In this document: piece after piece, positions 26,206 through 34,394 of the stretch
How the letters are laid out: the number at the start of each line of letters is the position of its first letter
How positions within the stretch are numbered: the stretch's first letter is position 1
Source of the DNA: Longispora sp047121295
Lineage (GTDB): Bacteria > Actinomycetota > Actinomycetes > Mycobacteriales > Micromonosporaceae
Assembly (NCBI RefSeq): GCF_047121295.1
Contig: NZ_CP139447.1
Location: 6,944,001 to 7,008,000, forward strand
DNA length: 64,000 nucleotides
Direction of reading: 5' to 3'
The notes under the pieces: model-generated
What the model was told of the DNA's origin: nothing
The model's input: only the letters and a program-made list of their open reading frames with translations
The model's database searches: none
Made by a program: the position numbers and the translations under genes

Positions 26206-26583
26206 TTAGAAACGTGGACTCGGCCGGCGGTCCCTGCCGGTGAACGTGTCCCGCTTGTTGGTACCGCTACTGGTGATCACTCCGGTCACAGCTGGCAGGT
26301 GCCCCCTCTCCTCAGCCGGCTCCTCGCCCCGCCACTCGGGCAGGGCGCGCATGCCGGCGATGTCGTGCCGGGCGGTCCACGCCTCGCGCCACGGCTTGCG
26401 GGCAGCCGCAGCCGCACGTTCCGCGAGGCGGCGCGGGGCGCAGGACCAGGCTCGGCCGCACCACACGCACAGTCCGCGCTCGTCGGGCCGCGAGTGCCGC
26501 CGGAGCATGAACTGAGCGTCGCGCCATAACAGAGGGTCTGTGACGTCGGCCGGAGTTTCCTCGGCCAGATCGACGGTGACCAT
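26206..26583 (-). CDS. Hypothetical protein with compact Cys motif (CVWCGRAWSC)
   Basis: A 125-residue protein of no recognised function. The central GLCVWCGRAWSCAPRRLAER has three cysteines spaced C-x2-C-x5-C with a Trp, a pattern that recurs in small actinomycete proteins, and may bind zinc or iron with a fourth ligand (a nearby His is HSRPDERG). It is followed by a basic, Ala/Arg-rich helix and a Gly/Arg/Pro tail that looks disordered. Start ATG 26583; the divergent hydrolase promoter lies upstream. Low-complexity coding and lack of other homology leave moderate doubt, but the Cys motif and codon use favour a real gene. Confidence 0.6.
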   Translation of the reverse strand: MVTVDLAEETPADVTDPLLWRDAQFMLRRHSRPDERGLCVWCGRAWSCAPRRLAERAAAAARKPWREAWTARHDIAGMRALPEWRGEEPAEERGHLPAVTGVITSSGTNKRDTFTGRDRRPSPRF

Positions 26584-26698
26584 CTTCTAACTCCCCCCAT
26601 CGGGTGGTGACCCTCTGGAAGAACCTCCGGACACAACGTTATTTCTCCATGCCTCGCTGTCATCGGACAAGCTGTGCGATTTTCAAATTGGTACCGGG

Positions 26699-26735
26699 TT
26701 GACGTAGCTAACGGCCTTAGCTAATGTCCTTAGTT
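26699..26735 (+). promoter_or_regulatory. Promoter with embedded TetR-type operator for the hydrolase-regulator operon
   Basis: TTGACG (26699-26704) and TAATGT (26722-26727) form -35 and -10 boxes with a 17-base spacer. The spacer is occupied by an inverted repeat TAGCTAA-CGGCC-TTAGCTA (26705-26723). A further half-like TTAGTTA follows at 26730. Start of transcription would fall at or next to the ATG at 26736, so the mRNA is probably leaderless. A TetR gene is the second gene of the operon, so autorepression is likely. Confidence 0.7.
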
Positions 26736-27536
26736 ATGACGACGACGAAGTTCCTGGACCTGACCGACGGCCGGCTCTCCTACGATGACCAGGGCGAAGG
26801 CCCCCTCGTGCTCTGCGTGCCGGCGATGATCGGGCTGCGCTCGGAGTTCCGGTTCACCACCCCGCTCCTGGTCGCCGCCGGCTTCCGGGTGGTCACAGTG
26901 GACATCCGCGGGATGGGCGAGTCGAGCGCGGCGTGGCCGGCGTACGGCAGCGGGCCGACCGGCCACGACCTGGTCGCGCTGATCCGGCACCTCGACGCCG
27001 GGCCGGCCCTGATCGCCGGGTGCTCCTCCGGGGCCGGGTCCGCCGTCGTCGCGGCGGCCACCGCGCCCGAGCTGGTGAGCGGGATCGCGCTGCTCAGCCC
27101 GTTCGTGCGCGACGCGAAGGGCGGGCTGGCGATGACGCTGGTCCGGGCGGCGGCCCGGATCCCGGGGGTCGCGGGCATGCTGTGGAAGAGCCACTACGTC
27201 CAGATGTACCCGGGAACGAAGCCCGCCGACTTCGACCAGGAGCGCGCGCGGCTGGCCGCCAACCTGGCCGAGCCCGGCCGTGGACTGGCCGCCAAGGCCT
27301 ACATTTGCGACATGTCGCACGCAGAGGCGGAGAGCCTCATCCCCCGGGTCAACGCCCCGGCAGTGGTCGTGATGGGCACGGCCGACCCCGACTTCCCCGA
27401 CCCGGCCGCCGAGGCGGCGTGGGTGGCGGAGGCGCTGGGCGCGGACCTGGTGATGGTCGAGGGCTCCGGGCACCACCCGCATGCCCAGGCGCCCGAGCGG
27501 GTCGTCGCGGCGATCCGCAAGCTCGCCGGTGTCTGA
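26736..27536 (+). CDS. Alpha/beta hydrolase
   Basis: A 266-residue alpha/beta-fold hydrolase. Nucleophile elbow G-C-S-S-G puts Ser97 in ALIAGCSSGAG; oxyanion region is near CVPAMIGLRSEF; VDIRGMGESS is the strand-4 motif; acid Asp is in GTADPDFPD; the His is in VEGSGHHPHAQ. This is the family of esterases, haloperoxidase-like and lactone hydrolases. The ATG at 26736 is chosen because the promoter places transcription start there; ATG 26724 would lie in the -10 region. The TetR gene overlaps its end by eight bases. The hydrolase probably acts on, or clears, the ligand sensed by that regulator. Confidence 0.9.
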   Translation: MTTTKFLDLTDGRLSYDDQGEGPLVLCVPAMIGLRSEFRFTTPLLVAAGFRVVTVDIRGMGESSAAWPAYGSGPTGHDLVALIRHLDAGPALIAGCSSGAGSAVVAAATAPELVSGIALLSPFVRDAKGGLAMTLVRAAARIPGVAGMLWKSHYVQMYPGTKPADFDQERARLAANLAEPGRGLAAKAYICDMSHAEAESLIPRVNAPAVVVMGTADPDFPDPAAEAAWVAEALGADLVMVEGSGHHPHAQAPERVVAAIRKLAGV

Positions 27537-28092
27537 GCACCCGCCCGGGGGCGGGTCGCGGTTGGGGCGGAAGGCCGGGCTGACCACCGAGAGCGTCATC
27601 GCCGCCGCCGCCGACCTGGCCGACGAGATCGGCCTGCACAACCTGACGCTCGCCGTCCTCGCCGACCGGCTCGGGGTCCGCTCCCCCTCGCTGTACCGGC
27701 ACGTCAACGGCCTGCCGGAGCTGCTGATCCAGATCGCGCTGCGCGGGGTCGAGGAGCTCGCCGACGCCATGGCCGGGGCCCCGGACCTGGCGGGGGTCGC
27801 CCACGCCTATCGGAGGTACGCCGTGGCCCACCCCGGCCGGTACACCGCGAGCCTGCGGGCCGACCCCCGGCTCGACGAGGCGGGCGGGCGGGCGCTGGCG
27901 CCGATGTTCACGCTGATCGCCTCGTACGGCATCCCCGACGCCGATCGCGTGCACGCCGCCCGGATCGTCCGCAGCATGCTGCACGGCTTCGTGTCCCTGG
28001 AACTCGCGGGGGGCTTCGGCCTCCCGGAGAGCCTGGACGAAACCTACGCCCGCCTGATCACCGCCGTGGAGAAAGGTCTCACGCGGAGCTGA
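27529..28092 (+). CDS. TetR/AcrR family regulator with WHG-type C-terminal domain
   Basis: A 187-residue repressor. The HTH region is RLGRKAGLTTESVIAAAADL through LAVLADRLGVRSPSLYRHVNG, a typical TetR recognition helix with SPSLYRHV. The C-terminal ligand domain contains HPGRYTASLRADPR, typical of the TetR_C WHG group. Start GTG 27529 overlaps the hydrolase end by eight bases; an ATG at 27481 would lie well inside the hydrolase gene. The most likely operator is the inverted repeat in the hydrolase promoter, giving autoregulation of the pair. Effector unknown. A long hairpin follows the stop by eight bases. Confidence 0.9.
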   Translation: MSEHPPGGGSRLGRKAGLTTESVIAAAADLADEIGLHNLTLAVLADRLGVRSPSLYRHVNGLPELLIQIALRGVEELADAMAGAPDLAGVAHAYRRYAVAHPGRYTASLRADPRLDEAGGRALAPMFTLIASYGIPDADRVHAARIVRSMLHGFVSLELAGGFGLPESLDETYARLITAVEKGLTRS

Positions 28093-28100
28093 CGTGGGAA

Positions 28101-28166
28101 GGCCGGCGGGGTCGGCTTTGAAGGGAGAAGAGCCTTTGACTCCCTTCAAAGCCGACCCCGCCGGCC
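28101..28166 (+). repeat. Loop-conserved hairpin element, copy H1
   Basis: Perfect 27-bp inverted repeat around loop AAGAGCCTTTGA (28128-28139). It starts eight bases after the TetR stop. The loop is in the sense of the TetR gene. No T-tract follows. Probably forms the 3' end of that mRNA. Confidence 0.85.
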
Positions 28167-28227
28167 CGTCGCAGGTACCAGATGAATCGCCTTTGAAACG
28201 AAACGGTCCGCAGCGGGCCGAAAAAGC

Positions 28228-28293
28228 GTCCGGGGCAGGTTCGCTTGGAGAGAGTCAAAGGCTCTTCTCTCTCCAAGCGAACCTGCCCCGGAC
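28228..28293 (-). repeat. Loop-conserved hairpin element, copy H2
   Basis: Perfect 27-bp inverted repeat; the loop reads AAGAGCCTTTGA on the minus strand (28255-28266), the sense of cbs, whose stop is at 28303. The stem sequence is unrelated to H1 apart from loop-proximal G-A-G/C-T-C. Confidence 0.85.
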
Positions 28294-28302
28294 ACCCCAC
28301 AT

Positions 28303-29667
<1,365 letters not shown>

Positions 29668-29740
29668 GTCAGTGTGCCTTTCTGACTGGGCGGTAGTCGT
29701 TACCCCGAGCGTACCGGTGGCCGCGTTTCCCGATCGTCGA

Positions 29741-29774
29741 TGCCCGTTACCCGCCGCTGCCCGTTATCCGCCGG
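29741..29774. repeat. Two tandem 17-bp direct repeats between cbs and an SGNH gene
   Basis: TGCCCGTTACCCGCCGC followed directly by TGCCCGTTATCCGCCGG (two mismatches) in the divergent cbs/SGNH promoter region. Two helical-turn spacing suggests a possible activator or repressor binding pair. Confidence 0.45.
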
Positions 29775-29806
29775 GAAATGTCGCCGGGGCACGATAACCT
29801 CACCCC

Positions 29807-30568
29807 ATGAACCGGTTCGCGAAGGCGGCCGCATACGGCGGCGGTGGACTCGGCCTGGCCAGCGCCATTCTCACGGGCGTGCTGTTCGGGCAGGTCCAGT
29901 GGGCCAAACGTGTCATCCCGCTCCCGGACGCCCCTCCGCCGGACGGCAGCGGCTTCTTCCCCGGCGACGGCCCCACGATCCGGCTCGTCATGCTCGGCGA
30001 CTCCTCCGCCGCCGGCCTCGGCGCCGACCACCCGGCCCAGACCCCGGGCGCCATGATCGCGGCGGCGCTCGGCCGACCCGTGGAGTACCGCTGCCTGGCC
30101 GTCGTCGGCGCCGACAGCCGGCACCTCGCGCCCCAGGTCGAGGCCGCGCTCACCGAGCCGGTCGACCTCGCAGTCATGATCATCGGGGGGAACGACGTCA
30201 CGCACGGCGTCCGGCCCGGCACCGCCGTCGCGCTCCTCACCACCGCCGTCAAGGCCCTCCGGGAGCACGGCGCGCAGGTCGTCGTCGGCACCTGCCCCGA
30301 CCTGGGCACCATCCAGCCCATCCAGCCGCCGCTGCGCTGGGTGGCCCGGCAGCTCAGCCGGCAGCTCGCCGCCGCGCAGACCACGGCCGTCGAGGCGGCC
30401 GGCGGGCACGCGGTGCAGCTCGGGACCCTGCTGGGGCCGGAGTTCGCCGCCGCCCCGGACGAGATGTTCAGCGCGGACCGCTACCACCCGTCGGCGGCGG
30501 GGTACGCGGCGGCGGCCAACGCCCTGCTGCCCGCCGTCCGGGCGACGCTGACCCGGGAGGCGGCGTGA
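29807..30568 (+). CDS. SGNH/GDSL hydrolase, membrane-anchored (copy 1)
   Basis: A 253-residue protein. An N-terminal hydrophobic segment (AYGGGGLGLASAILTGVLFG) serves as signal anchor. The SGNH blocks are intact: block I LVMLGDSSAAGLG (Ser66), block II with a Gly near VVGADSRHL, block III IIGGNDVTHG (Asn), block V SADRYHPSAAG (Asp, His). The family hydrolyses acyl or acetyl esters, here probably at the outer membrane face on envelope lipid or glycan. The counterpart next to cbs in M. tuberculosis is a GDSL esterase. ATG 29807, divergent from cbs. Followed by an overlapping small repeat ORF and then its paralogue. Confidence 0.92.
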   Translation: MNRFAKAAAYGGGGLGLASAILTGVLFGQVQWAKRVIPLPDAPPPDGSGFFPGDGPTIRLVMLGDSSAAGLGADHPAQTPGAMIAAALGRPVEYRCLAVVGADSRHLAPQVEAALTEPVDLAVMIIGGNDVTHGVRPGTAVALLTTAVKALREHGAQVVVGTCPDLGTIQPIQPPLRWVARQLSRQLAAAQTTAVEAAGGHAVQLGTLLGPEFAAAPDEMFSADRYHPSAAGYAAAANALLPAVRATLTREAA

Positions 30569-30858
30569 CCCGCCCAGCGGGCCGCGCGACCGGCCGGCAG
30601 CCGGATGCCGCGAACCCCCGGGCCGGCGTGCCCAGCACCGCCACACCCGAGGTCCGCTTGACCGGCTCGCTGACCGGCGCTACCAGCCGCCAGGCCGCCG
30701 CGAACAGCTCGCTGACCGGCGCAACCTGGTCCCGGGCCCGCGTGACCGACGCGCTGACCGGCGCGACAGGGCCCCGGGCTGGCGTGACCGGCTCGCTGGT
30801 CGGTGTCGGCGGCTCTCTGGTCGGCGTGGCCGGCACAGTCTTCCGGGGGTCGCCGTGA
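30565..30858 (+). CDS. Possible small repeat protein (LTGxLTGAT), overlapping the SGNH stop
   Basis: A 97-codon ORF whose GTG overlaps the SGNH stop (GTGA). It encodes degenerate repeats around SLTGAT: VRLTGSLTGATSRQAAANSS, then SLTGATWSRARVTDALTGAT, ending in GSLVGVGGSLVGVAG. At DNA level the unit CTCGCTGACCGGCGC recurs every 42-45 bases at 30667, 30709 and near 30750, then as CTGGTCGG variants. It may be a real coupled small protein or only a minisatellite-like spacer between two SGNH genes. No family known. The reading frame stays open, but so do others in this GC-rich tract. Confidence 0.35.
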   Translation: MTRPAGRATGRQPDAANPRAGVPSTATPEVRLTGSLTGATSRQAAANSSLTGATWSRARVTDALTGATGPRAGVTGSLVGVGGSLVGVAGTVFRGSP

Positions 30859-30892
30859 CCGCCGCGCCAGCCCCCAGCAGCCAGGAGCCTTC

Positions 30893-31666
30893 GTGACCGC
30901 CAGGAGCAAGCTCGGATCGCTCGGCAGGGGCGCGGGCCTCGTGGCGGCCGGCGTCGTCGGCCTCGTCGCGGTGGAGGCGATGGTGGCCCGCAGCCGGCGG
31001 TATGCCCGCCCGCAGCTCAGCCTCGCCCTCCGGAGCAGCGTCGGGCGCTCGGGCCCGCCGTTGCGCCTCGTGCTGCTCGGGGACTCCACGGCGGCCGGCG
31101 TCGGGGTCGACCGGTTCGGTGACACCGTGGGCGGACAGCTCGCGCAGTTGCTGGCCGACGACGGGCGGCGGGTGGAACTGTCCAGCGTCGCCGTCGCCGG
31201 GGCCCGGTCGACCGAGCTCGCGACCCAGGTCGCCCGGGCGCTGCTCGGCCCGCACCCCGACGTCGCGGTCATCCTGGTCGGCTCGCACGACGCCGTCCGG
31301 CCCGGCCGGGTCGACAGCGCGGCAGCCCAGCTCGGCGGGGCGGTCCGCCGGCTGCGGCGCGCGGACGTGCCGGTCGTGGTCGGTACGTGCCCGGACCTCG
31401 GCGCGGCCCGGGCCATCGCCCAGCCACTCCGGGCGCTCGTCAGCCGGCGGGGGCGGCGGTTGGCCCGGGCGCAGGACGAGGCGGTGCGGGAGGCCGGCGG
31501 GCTTACCGTGGACCTGGCGGCCGAGACCGGGGTGCTGTTCCGGACGGACCCGGGGACGCTGTGCTGGGACGGGTACCACCCGTCGGCGGACGGGTATCGG
31601 CTGTGGGCGCATGTGTTGGCGCCGGCCGTGGCGGAGGCGCTGGGAGCCCGGTCGCCTCGGAGCTGA
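30893..31666 (+). CDS. SGNH/GDSL hydrolase paralogue with altered block III (copy 2)
   Basis: A 257-residue paralogue of the preceding SGNH protein. A signal-anchor segment (GAGLVAAGVVGLVAVEAMV) is followed by block I VLLGDSTAAGVG (Ser), then block III VILVGSHDAVRPG, where the usual Gly-x-Asn-Asp is Gly-Ser-His-Asp, replacing the oxyanion-hole Asn. Block V DGYHPSADGY is intact. Start GTG 30893 is chosen for its AGGAG site; an ATG at 30803 has no such site and would overlap the repeat ORF. It may have lower or different activity. A loop-conserved hairpin follows 37 bases after the stop. Confidence 0.9.
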   Translation: MTARSKLGSLGRGAGLVAAGVVGLVAVEAMVARSRRYARPQLSLALRSSVGRSGPPLRLVLLGDSTAAGVGVDRFGDTVGGQLAQLLADDGRRVELSSVAVAGARSTELATQVARALLGPHPDVAVILVGSHDAVRPGRVDSAAAQLGGAVRRLRRADVPVVVGTCPDLGAARAIAQPLRALVSRRGRRLARAQDEAVREAGGLTVDLAAETGVLFRTDPGTLCWDGYHPSADGYRLWAHVLAPAVAEALGARSPRS

Positions 31667-31702
31667 GCTGGCGTGGGGCTCTTGCGCGGCTGACGCTTGG
31701 GG

Positions 31703-31766
31703 GCCGGTGGGGTTGCTTTTGAAGGGAGAAGAGCCTTTGACTCCCTTCAAAAGCAACCCCACCGGC
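31703..31766 (+). repeat. Loop-conserved hairpin element, copy H3
   Basis: Perfect 26-bp inverted repeat around loop AAGAGCCTTTGA (31729-31740), in the sense of the SGNH gene ending at 31666. The stem differs from H1 at four positions in each arm, all compensated. Confidence 0.85.
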
Positions 31767-32006
31767 TGGTGACTGCGGCTGTTCCGGGTGGCGGGTGGCG
31801 CGCTTGACCCTGGCTTGGGGGATCCGAAAGCTGGCTGGTTTGGGGCGCTGGATGCCCCGGATGTTCAGGAACTCCGGCGCCCGGCGTCACCGAGCGCGAC
31901 CGGAGCTGCCCCGGCGTCCGGGAGCCGGGTTGGTGGGCAGCTGGTGGGTGCCGGTGGGTGCCGGGGCAGGGGTCGCCGTAACCGGGAAAAGGGTTTTGGA
32001 AATGGC

Positions 32007-32034
32007 AACGGCCGGCGAGGGGTCGCCGGCCGTT
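32007..32034 (-). terminator. Terminator of the thiolase gene
   Basis: Perfect 12-bp stem AACGGCCGGCGA / TCGCCGGCCGTT with a GGGG (plus-strand) loop, 14 bases beyond the thiolase stop. Confidence 0.75.
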
Positions 32035-32047
32035 TCCGTGGTGGGGT

Positions 32048-33292
32048 TTAGGAGAGGCGTTCCAGGACGAGTGCCATGCCCTGGCCGCCGCCCACGCACA
32101 TGGTCTCGACGCCGATGGACTTGTCGTGCCAGTTCAGCGAGTTGAGCAGGGTGCCGGTGATCCGGGCGCCGGTCATGCCGAACGGGTGGCCGACCGCGAT
32201 CGCGCCGCCCTGCACGTTGAGCTTGTCGATCGGGATGCCGAGGTCGCGGTACGAGGGGATGACCTGGGCCGCGAACGCCTCGTTGATCTCGAACAGGTCC
32301 ACGTCGTCCACGGTCATGCCGGCGCGCTTGAGCGCCTGCCGGGTGGCCTCGACCGGGCCGAGGCCCATGATCTCCGGGGACAGGCCGGTGACGCCGGTGG
32401 ACACGATCCGGGCGAGCGGGGTGAGGCCGAGCTCGCGGGCGCGGACGTCGCTCATGACGACCACGGCGGCCGCGCCGTCGTTCAGCGGGCAGCAGTTGCC
32501 GGCGGTGATCAGGCCGTCGGGGCGGAACACCGGCTTGAGGCCCTCGACGGCCTCCATCGTGACGCCGGCGCGCGGGCCGTCGTCGGTGCTGACCACGGTG
32601 CCGTCGGCGAGGGTGATCGGGGTGATCTCGCGGGCCCAGAAGCCGTTCTTGATGGCCTCCTCGGCCAGGTTCTGGCTGCGGACGCCGAACTCGTCCATGT
32701 CGCGCCGGGTGACGCCCTTGAGCTGGGCGAGGTTCTCGGCGGTCTGGCCCATCGACAGGTAGATGTCGGGGAGCTCGCCGTCCTCGCGGGGGTCGTGCCA
32801 CGTCTGGCCACCGGCGGCGGCGAGGTCGGAGCGCTCCTTGGCGCGCGCGAAGGCCGGGTTCTGCCAGCCGCCGCCGACCACCGCGGACGCCGCGTCGGGG
32901 AGCCAGTCGGAGTTGCCGCGCGCGTACCGGGACACGGCCTCGACGCCGGCCGAGATGAACACGTCGCCCTCGCCGGCCCGGATCGCGTGCAGGGCCATCC
33001 GGGTGGTCTGCAGCGAGGAGGCGCAGTACCGGGTGAGGGTGGCCGCCGGCAGGTTGTCGTACCCGAGGAGGATCGAGACGACCCGGCCCATGTTGAAGCC
33101 GGCCTCGCCGCCGGGCAGGCCGCAGCCGAGATACAGGTCGTCGATGGTGTTCGGGTCGAGCTCCGGCACCTTGGCGAGGGCGGCGCGGATCGCGGTGGCG
33201 GCGAGCTCGTCCGGCCGGACGTCCTTCAGCGAGCCCTTGTGGGCGCGGCCGATCGGCGTACGGGCGGTGGCGACGATGACAGCTTCAGGCAT
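32048..33292 (-). CDS. Acetyl-CoA C-acyltransferase (thiolase)
   Basis: A 414-residue thiolase catalysing thiolytic cleavage of 3-ketoacyl-CoA or its reverse, in fatty-acid or sterol side-chain degradation. Nucleophilic Cys90 is in LTRYCASSLQT; His in AVGHPFGMTGARI; the second Cys in ETMCVGGGQGMALV. The Asn-Glu-Ala-Phe motif is present (FEINEAFAAQV). Length and the N-terminal ATARTPIGRAHKGSLKDVRP fit the FadA-type degradative group. The gene next to the SGNH esterase and cbs in M. tuberculosis is fadA3, but I give no symbol. Start ATG 33292. A GTTAC/GTAAC inverted repeat lies just upstream, possibly an operator. Confidence 0.93.
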   Translation of the reverse strand: MPEAVIVATARTPIGRAHKGSLKDVRPDELAATAIRAALAKVPELDPNTIDDLYLGCGLPGGEAGFNMGRVVSILLGYDNLPAATLTRYCASSLQTTRMALHAIRAGEGDVFISAGVEAVSRYARGNSDWLPDAASAVVGGGWQNPAFARAKERSDLAAAGGQTWHDPREDGELPDIYLSMGQTAENLAQLKGVTRRDMDEFGVRSQNLAEEAIKNGFWAREITPITLADGTVVSTDDGPRAGVTMEAVEGLKPVFRPDGLITAGNCCPLNDGAAAVVVMSDVRARELGLTPLARIVSTGVTGLSPEIMGLGPVEATRQALKRAGMTVDDVDLFEINEAFAAQVIPSYRDLGIPIDKLNVQGGAIAVGHPFGMTGARITGTLLNSLNWHDKSIGVETMCVGGGQGMALVLERLS

Positions 33293-33300
33293 GGCGACAG

Positions 33301-33316
33301 GTTACCCCTTAGTAAC
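33301..33316. promoter_or_regulatory. Inverted repeat upstream of the thiolase
   Basis: GTTAC-CCCTTA-GTAAC, eight bases before the thiolase ATG. TACTAAG on the minus strand could be a -10 box inside it, so a repressor here would block initiation. The regulator is unknown. Confidence 0.4.
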
Positions 33317-33320
33317 AAAG

Positions 33321-33350
33321 GGTGGGCCGTGACTCAGGTCACGGCCCACC
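33321..33350 (-). terminator. Terminator of the BI-1 gene
   Basis: Perfect 13-bp stem GGTGGGCCGTGAC / GTCACGGCCCACC with loop TCAG, 15 bases beyond the BI-1 stop and followed on that strand by CTTTGTT. Confidence 0.75.
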
Positions 33351-33365
33351 ATCACTCTTCGAAGG

Positions 33366-34175
33366 CTATCTGCGCAGGTAGCTGAGCATCCGGAGAACCT
33401 CCATGTACAGCCAGATCAGGCCGACGAGGAGGCCGAAGCCCATGGCCCACGCGTACTTCTCCGGCATGCCGTAGCGGATGCCCTGCTCGATCAGGTCGAA
33501 GTCGATCACGAAGCTGAGCGCGGCGACGACGATCACGACGAGGCTGAAGACGATCGGCAGCCAGCCGACCTTGCCCGTCATGCCGGCACGGATGCCGATG
33601 CCGTTGTCGGAAAAGAAGTAGGCGACCAGGTTGACCAACATCAGGCCGACGAGGCCGATGGTGGCGCCCACGATGACCTTGGTGAACCGGGGGCTGTTCC
33701 GGATGACCTTGAACTTGTAGAGCATGGCCATGCCGAAGAAGATGCCGAACGTCGCGACGACGGCCTGCAGCACGATGCCGTGGTAGAACGACTCGAAGAT
33801 CCGGCTGAAGATGCCGAGCACGAGGCCCTGGGTCACGGCGTAGGCACTGATCACGAACGGGTTGGTGACCCGCTTGAAAGAGATCACCAGACCGAGGACC
33901 AGGCCGATGAGCGCCGCGCCGAGCACGACCGGCAGGGCCAGCGCGTCCGGGAGCAGGGTCCAGCTGAAGGCACCGGCGATGCCGGTGACCGCGAGGAGGA
34001 TCACCGTGCGGACGACGACGTCGTCCATGGTCATCGTGCGGACCTCGGGGGCGCCGTAGCCCGGCGCGCCGTACGGAGCCGGGTAGCCCGGCTGGGTGTA
34101 ACTGTTGCGATCCTGGACCGCGCCAGCGACGACGCGGCCCAACGCACCGTTGGAACTCTTCAACTCTGGCCTCAT
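33366..34175 (-). CDS. Bax inhibitor-1 / YccA family membrane protein
   Basis: A 269-residue protein. A cytoplasmic N-terminus with Tyr/Pro/Gly (SYTQPGYPAPYGAPGYGAPE) precedes seven membrane helices, starting at VVRTVILLAVTGIAGAFSW. The family hallmark is in the later helices: SFVIDFDLIEQGIRYGMPEK then YAWAMGFGLLVGLIWLYMEV; the paired Asp residues in this region form the pH-sensitive calcium gate in characterised homologues. It therefore probably conducts calcium or protons, but its role in actinobacteria is unknown. Transcribed alone with its own terminator, downstream of tRNA-Leu on the same strand. Confidence 0.93.
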   Translation of the reverse strand: MRPELKSSNGALGRVVAGAVQDRNSYTQPGYPAPYGAPGYGAPEVRTMTMDDVVVRTVILLAVTGIAGAFSWTLLPDALALPVVLGAALIGLVLGLVISFKRVTNPFVISAYAVTQGLVLGIFSRIFESFYHGIVLQAVVATFGIFFGMAMLYKFKVIRNSPRFTKVIVGATIGLVGLMLVNLVAYFFSDNGIGIRAGMTGKVGWLPIVFSLVVIVVAALSFVIDFDLIEQGIRYGMPEKYAWAMGFGLLVGLIWLYMEVLRMLSYLRR

Positions 34176-34230
34176 AACCTCAAAGGGTAGCCCGATGTAC
34201 TCAAGGGTAGCCGGGCTTGGCCGAGGTGGG

Positions 34231-34311
34231 TGCCCGGAGCGGGGGTCGAACCCGCACGCCTTGCGGCAGCCGATTTTAAGTCGGCCGTGTCTGCCATTCC
34301 ACCACCCGGGC
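34231..34311 (-). tRNA. tRNA-Leu (UAA anticodon)
   Basis: 81 bases. The acceptor 5' strand GCCCGGG pairs with TCCGGGC plus discriminator A. The D-arm region is GTGGAATGGCAGAC. The anticodon arm GGCCGACTTAAAATCGGCT has loop CTTAAAA with anticodon TAA. A short variable arm with GCC-GCAA-GGC and the T-arm GCGGGTTCGACCCCCGC complete it. CCA is not encoded (CCC follows). UUA-type codons are rare in such GC-rich genomes and in actinomycetes often mark developmental genes. No integrase or att-like repeat flanks it. Confidence 0.95.
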
Positions 34312-34394
34312 GCCGGAGCGCCCGGCAGGTCGCTCCGCTAGGGGCCACGGTAGCCCGAAGTGGCCCCTCCTTGGTACCCGCTTACTCCGTTAAC

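Larger units (their letters stand above)
31667..32047. other. 381-base non-coding gap between SGNH copy 2 and the thiolase
   Basis: Holds hairpin H3 and, near its right end, the thiolase terminator. The 240 bases between them have open frames on the plus strand (for example a GTG/ATG ORF from 31788 to 32051), but these read as Gly/Arg-rich low-complexity sequence, lack a ribosome site and run into the terminator. I see no gene. Confidence 0.6.

Noticed and set aside
28206..28220. Small hairpin GGTCCGC-A-GCGGGCC between H1 and H2
   Set aside because: Short and with a mismatch; too weak to interpret on its own in GC-rich DNA.
31788..32051. 87-codon plus-strand ORF in the SGNH-thiolase gap
   Set aside because: No ribosome site, low-complexity Gly/Arg product, and it reads through the thiolase terminator.
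34231..34311. tRNA-Leu as an integration site
   Set aside because: No integrase, no repeat of the tRNA 3' end nearby, and flanking genes are ordinary.
34230..34394. Upstream start of the GT-C-like gene at 34230
   Set aside because: It would run through tRNA-Leu on the other strand; starts at 34395 or 34404 are used instead.
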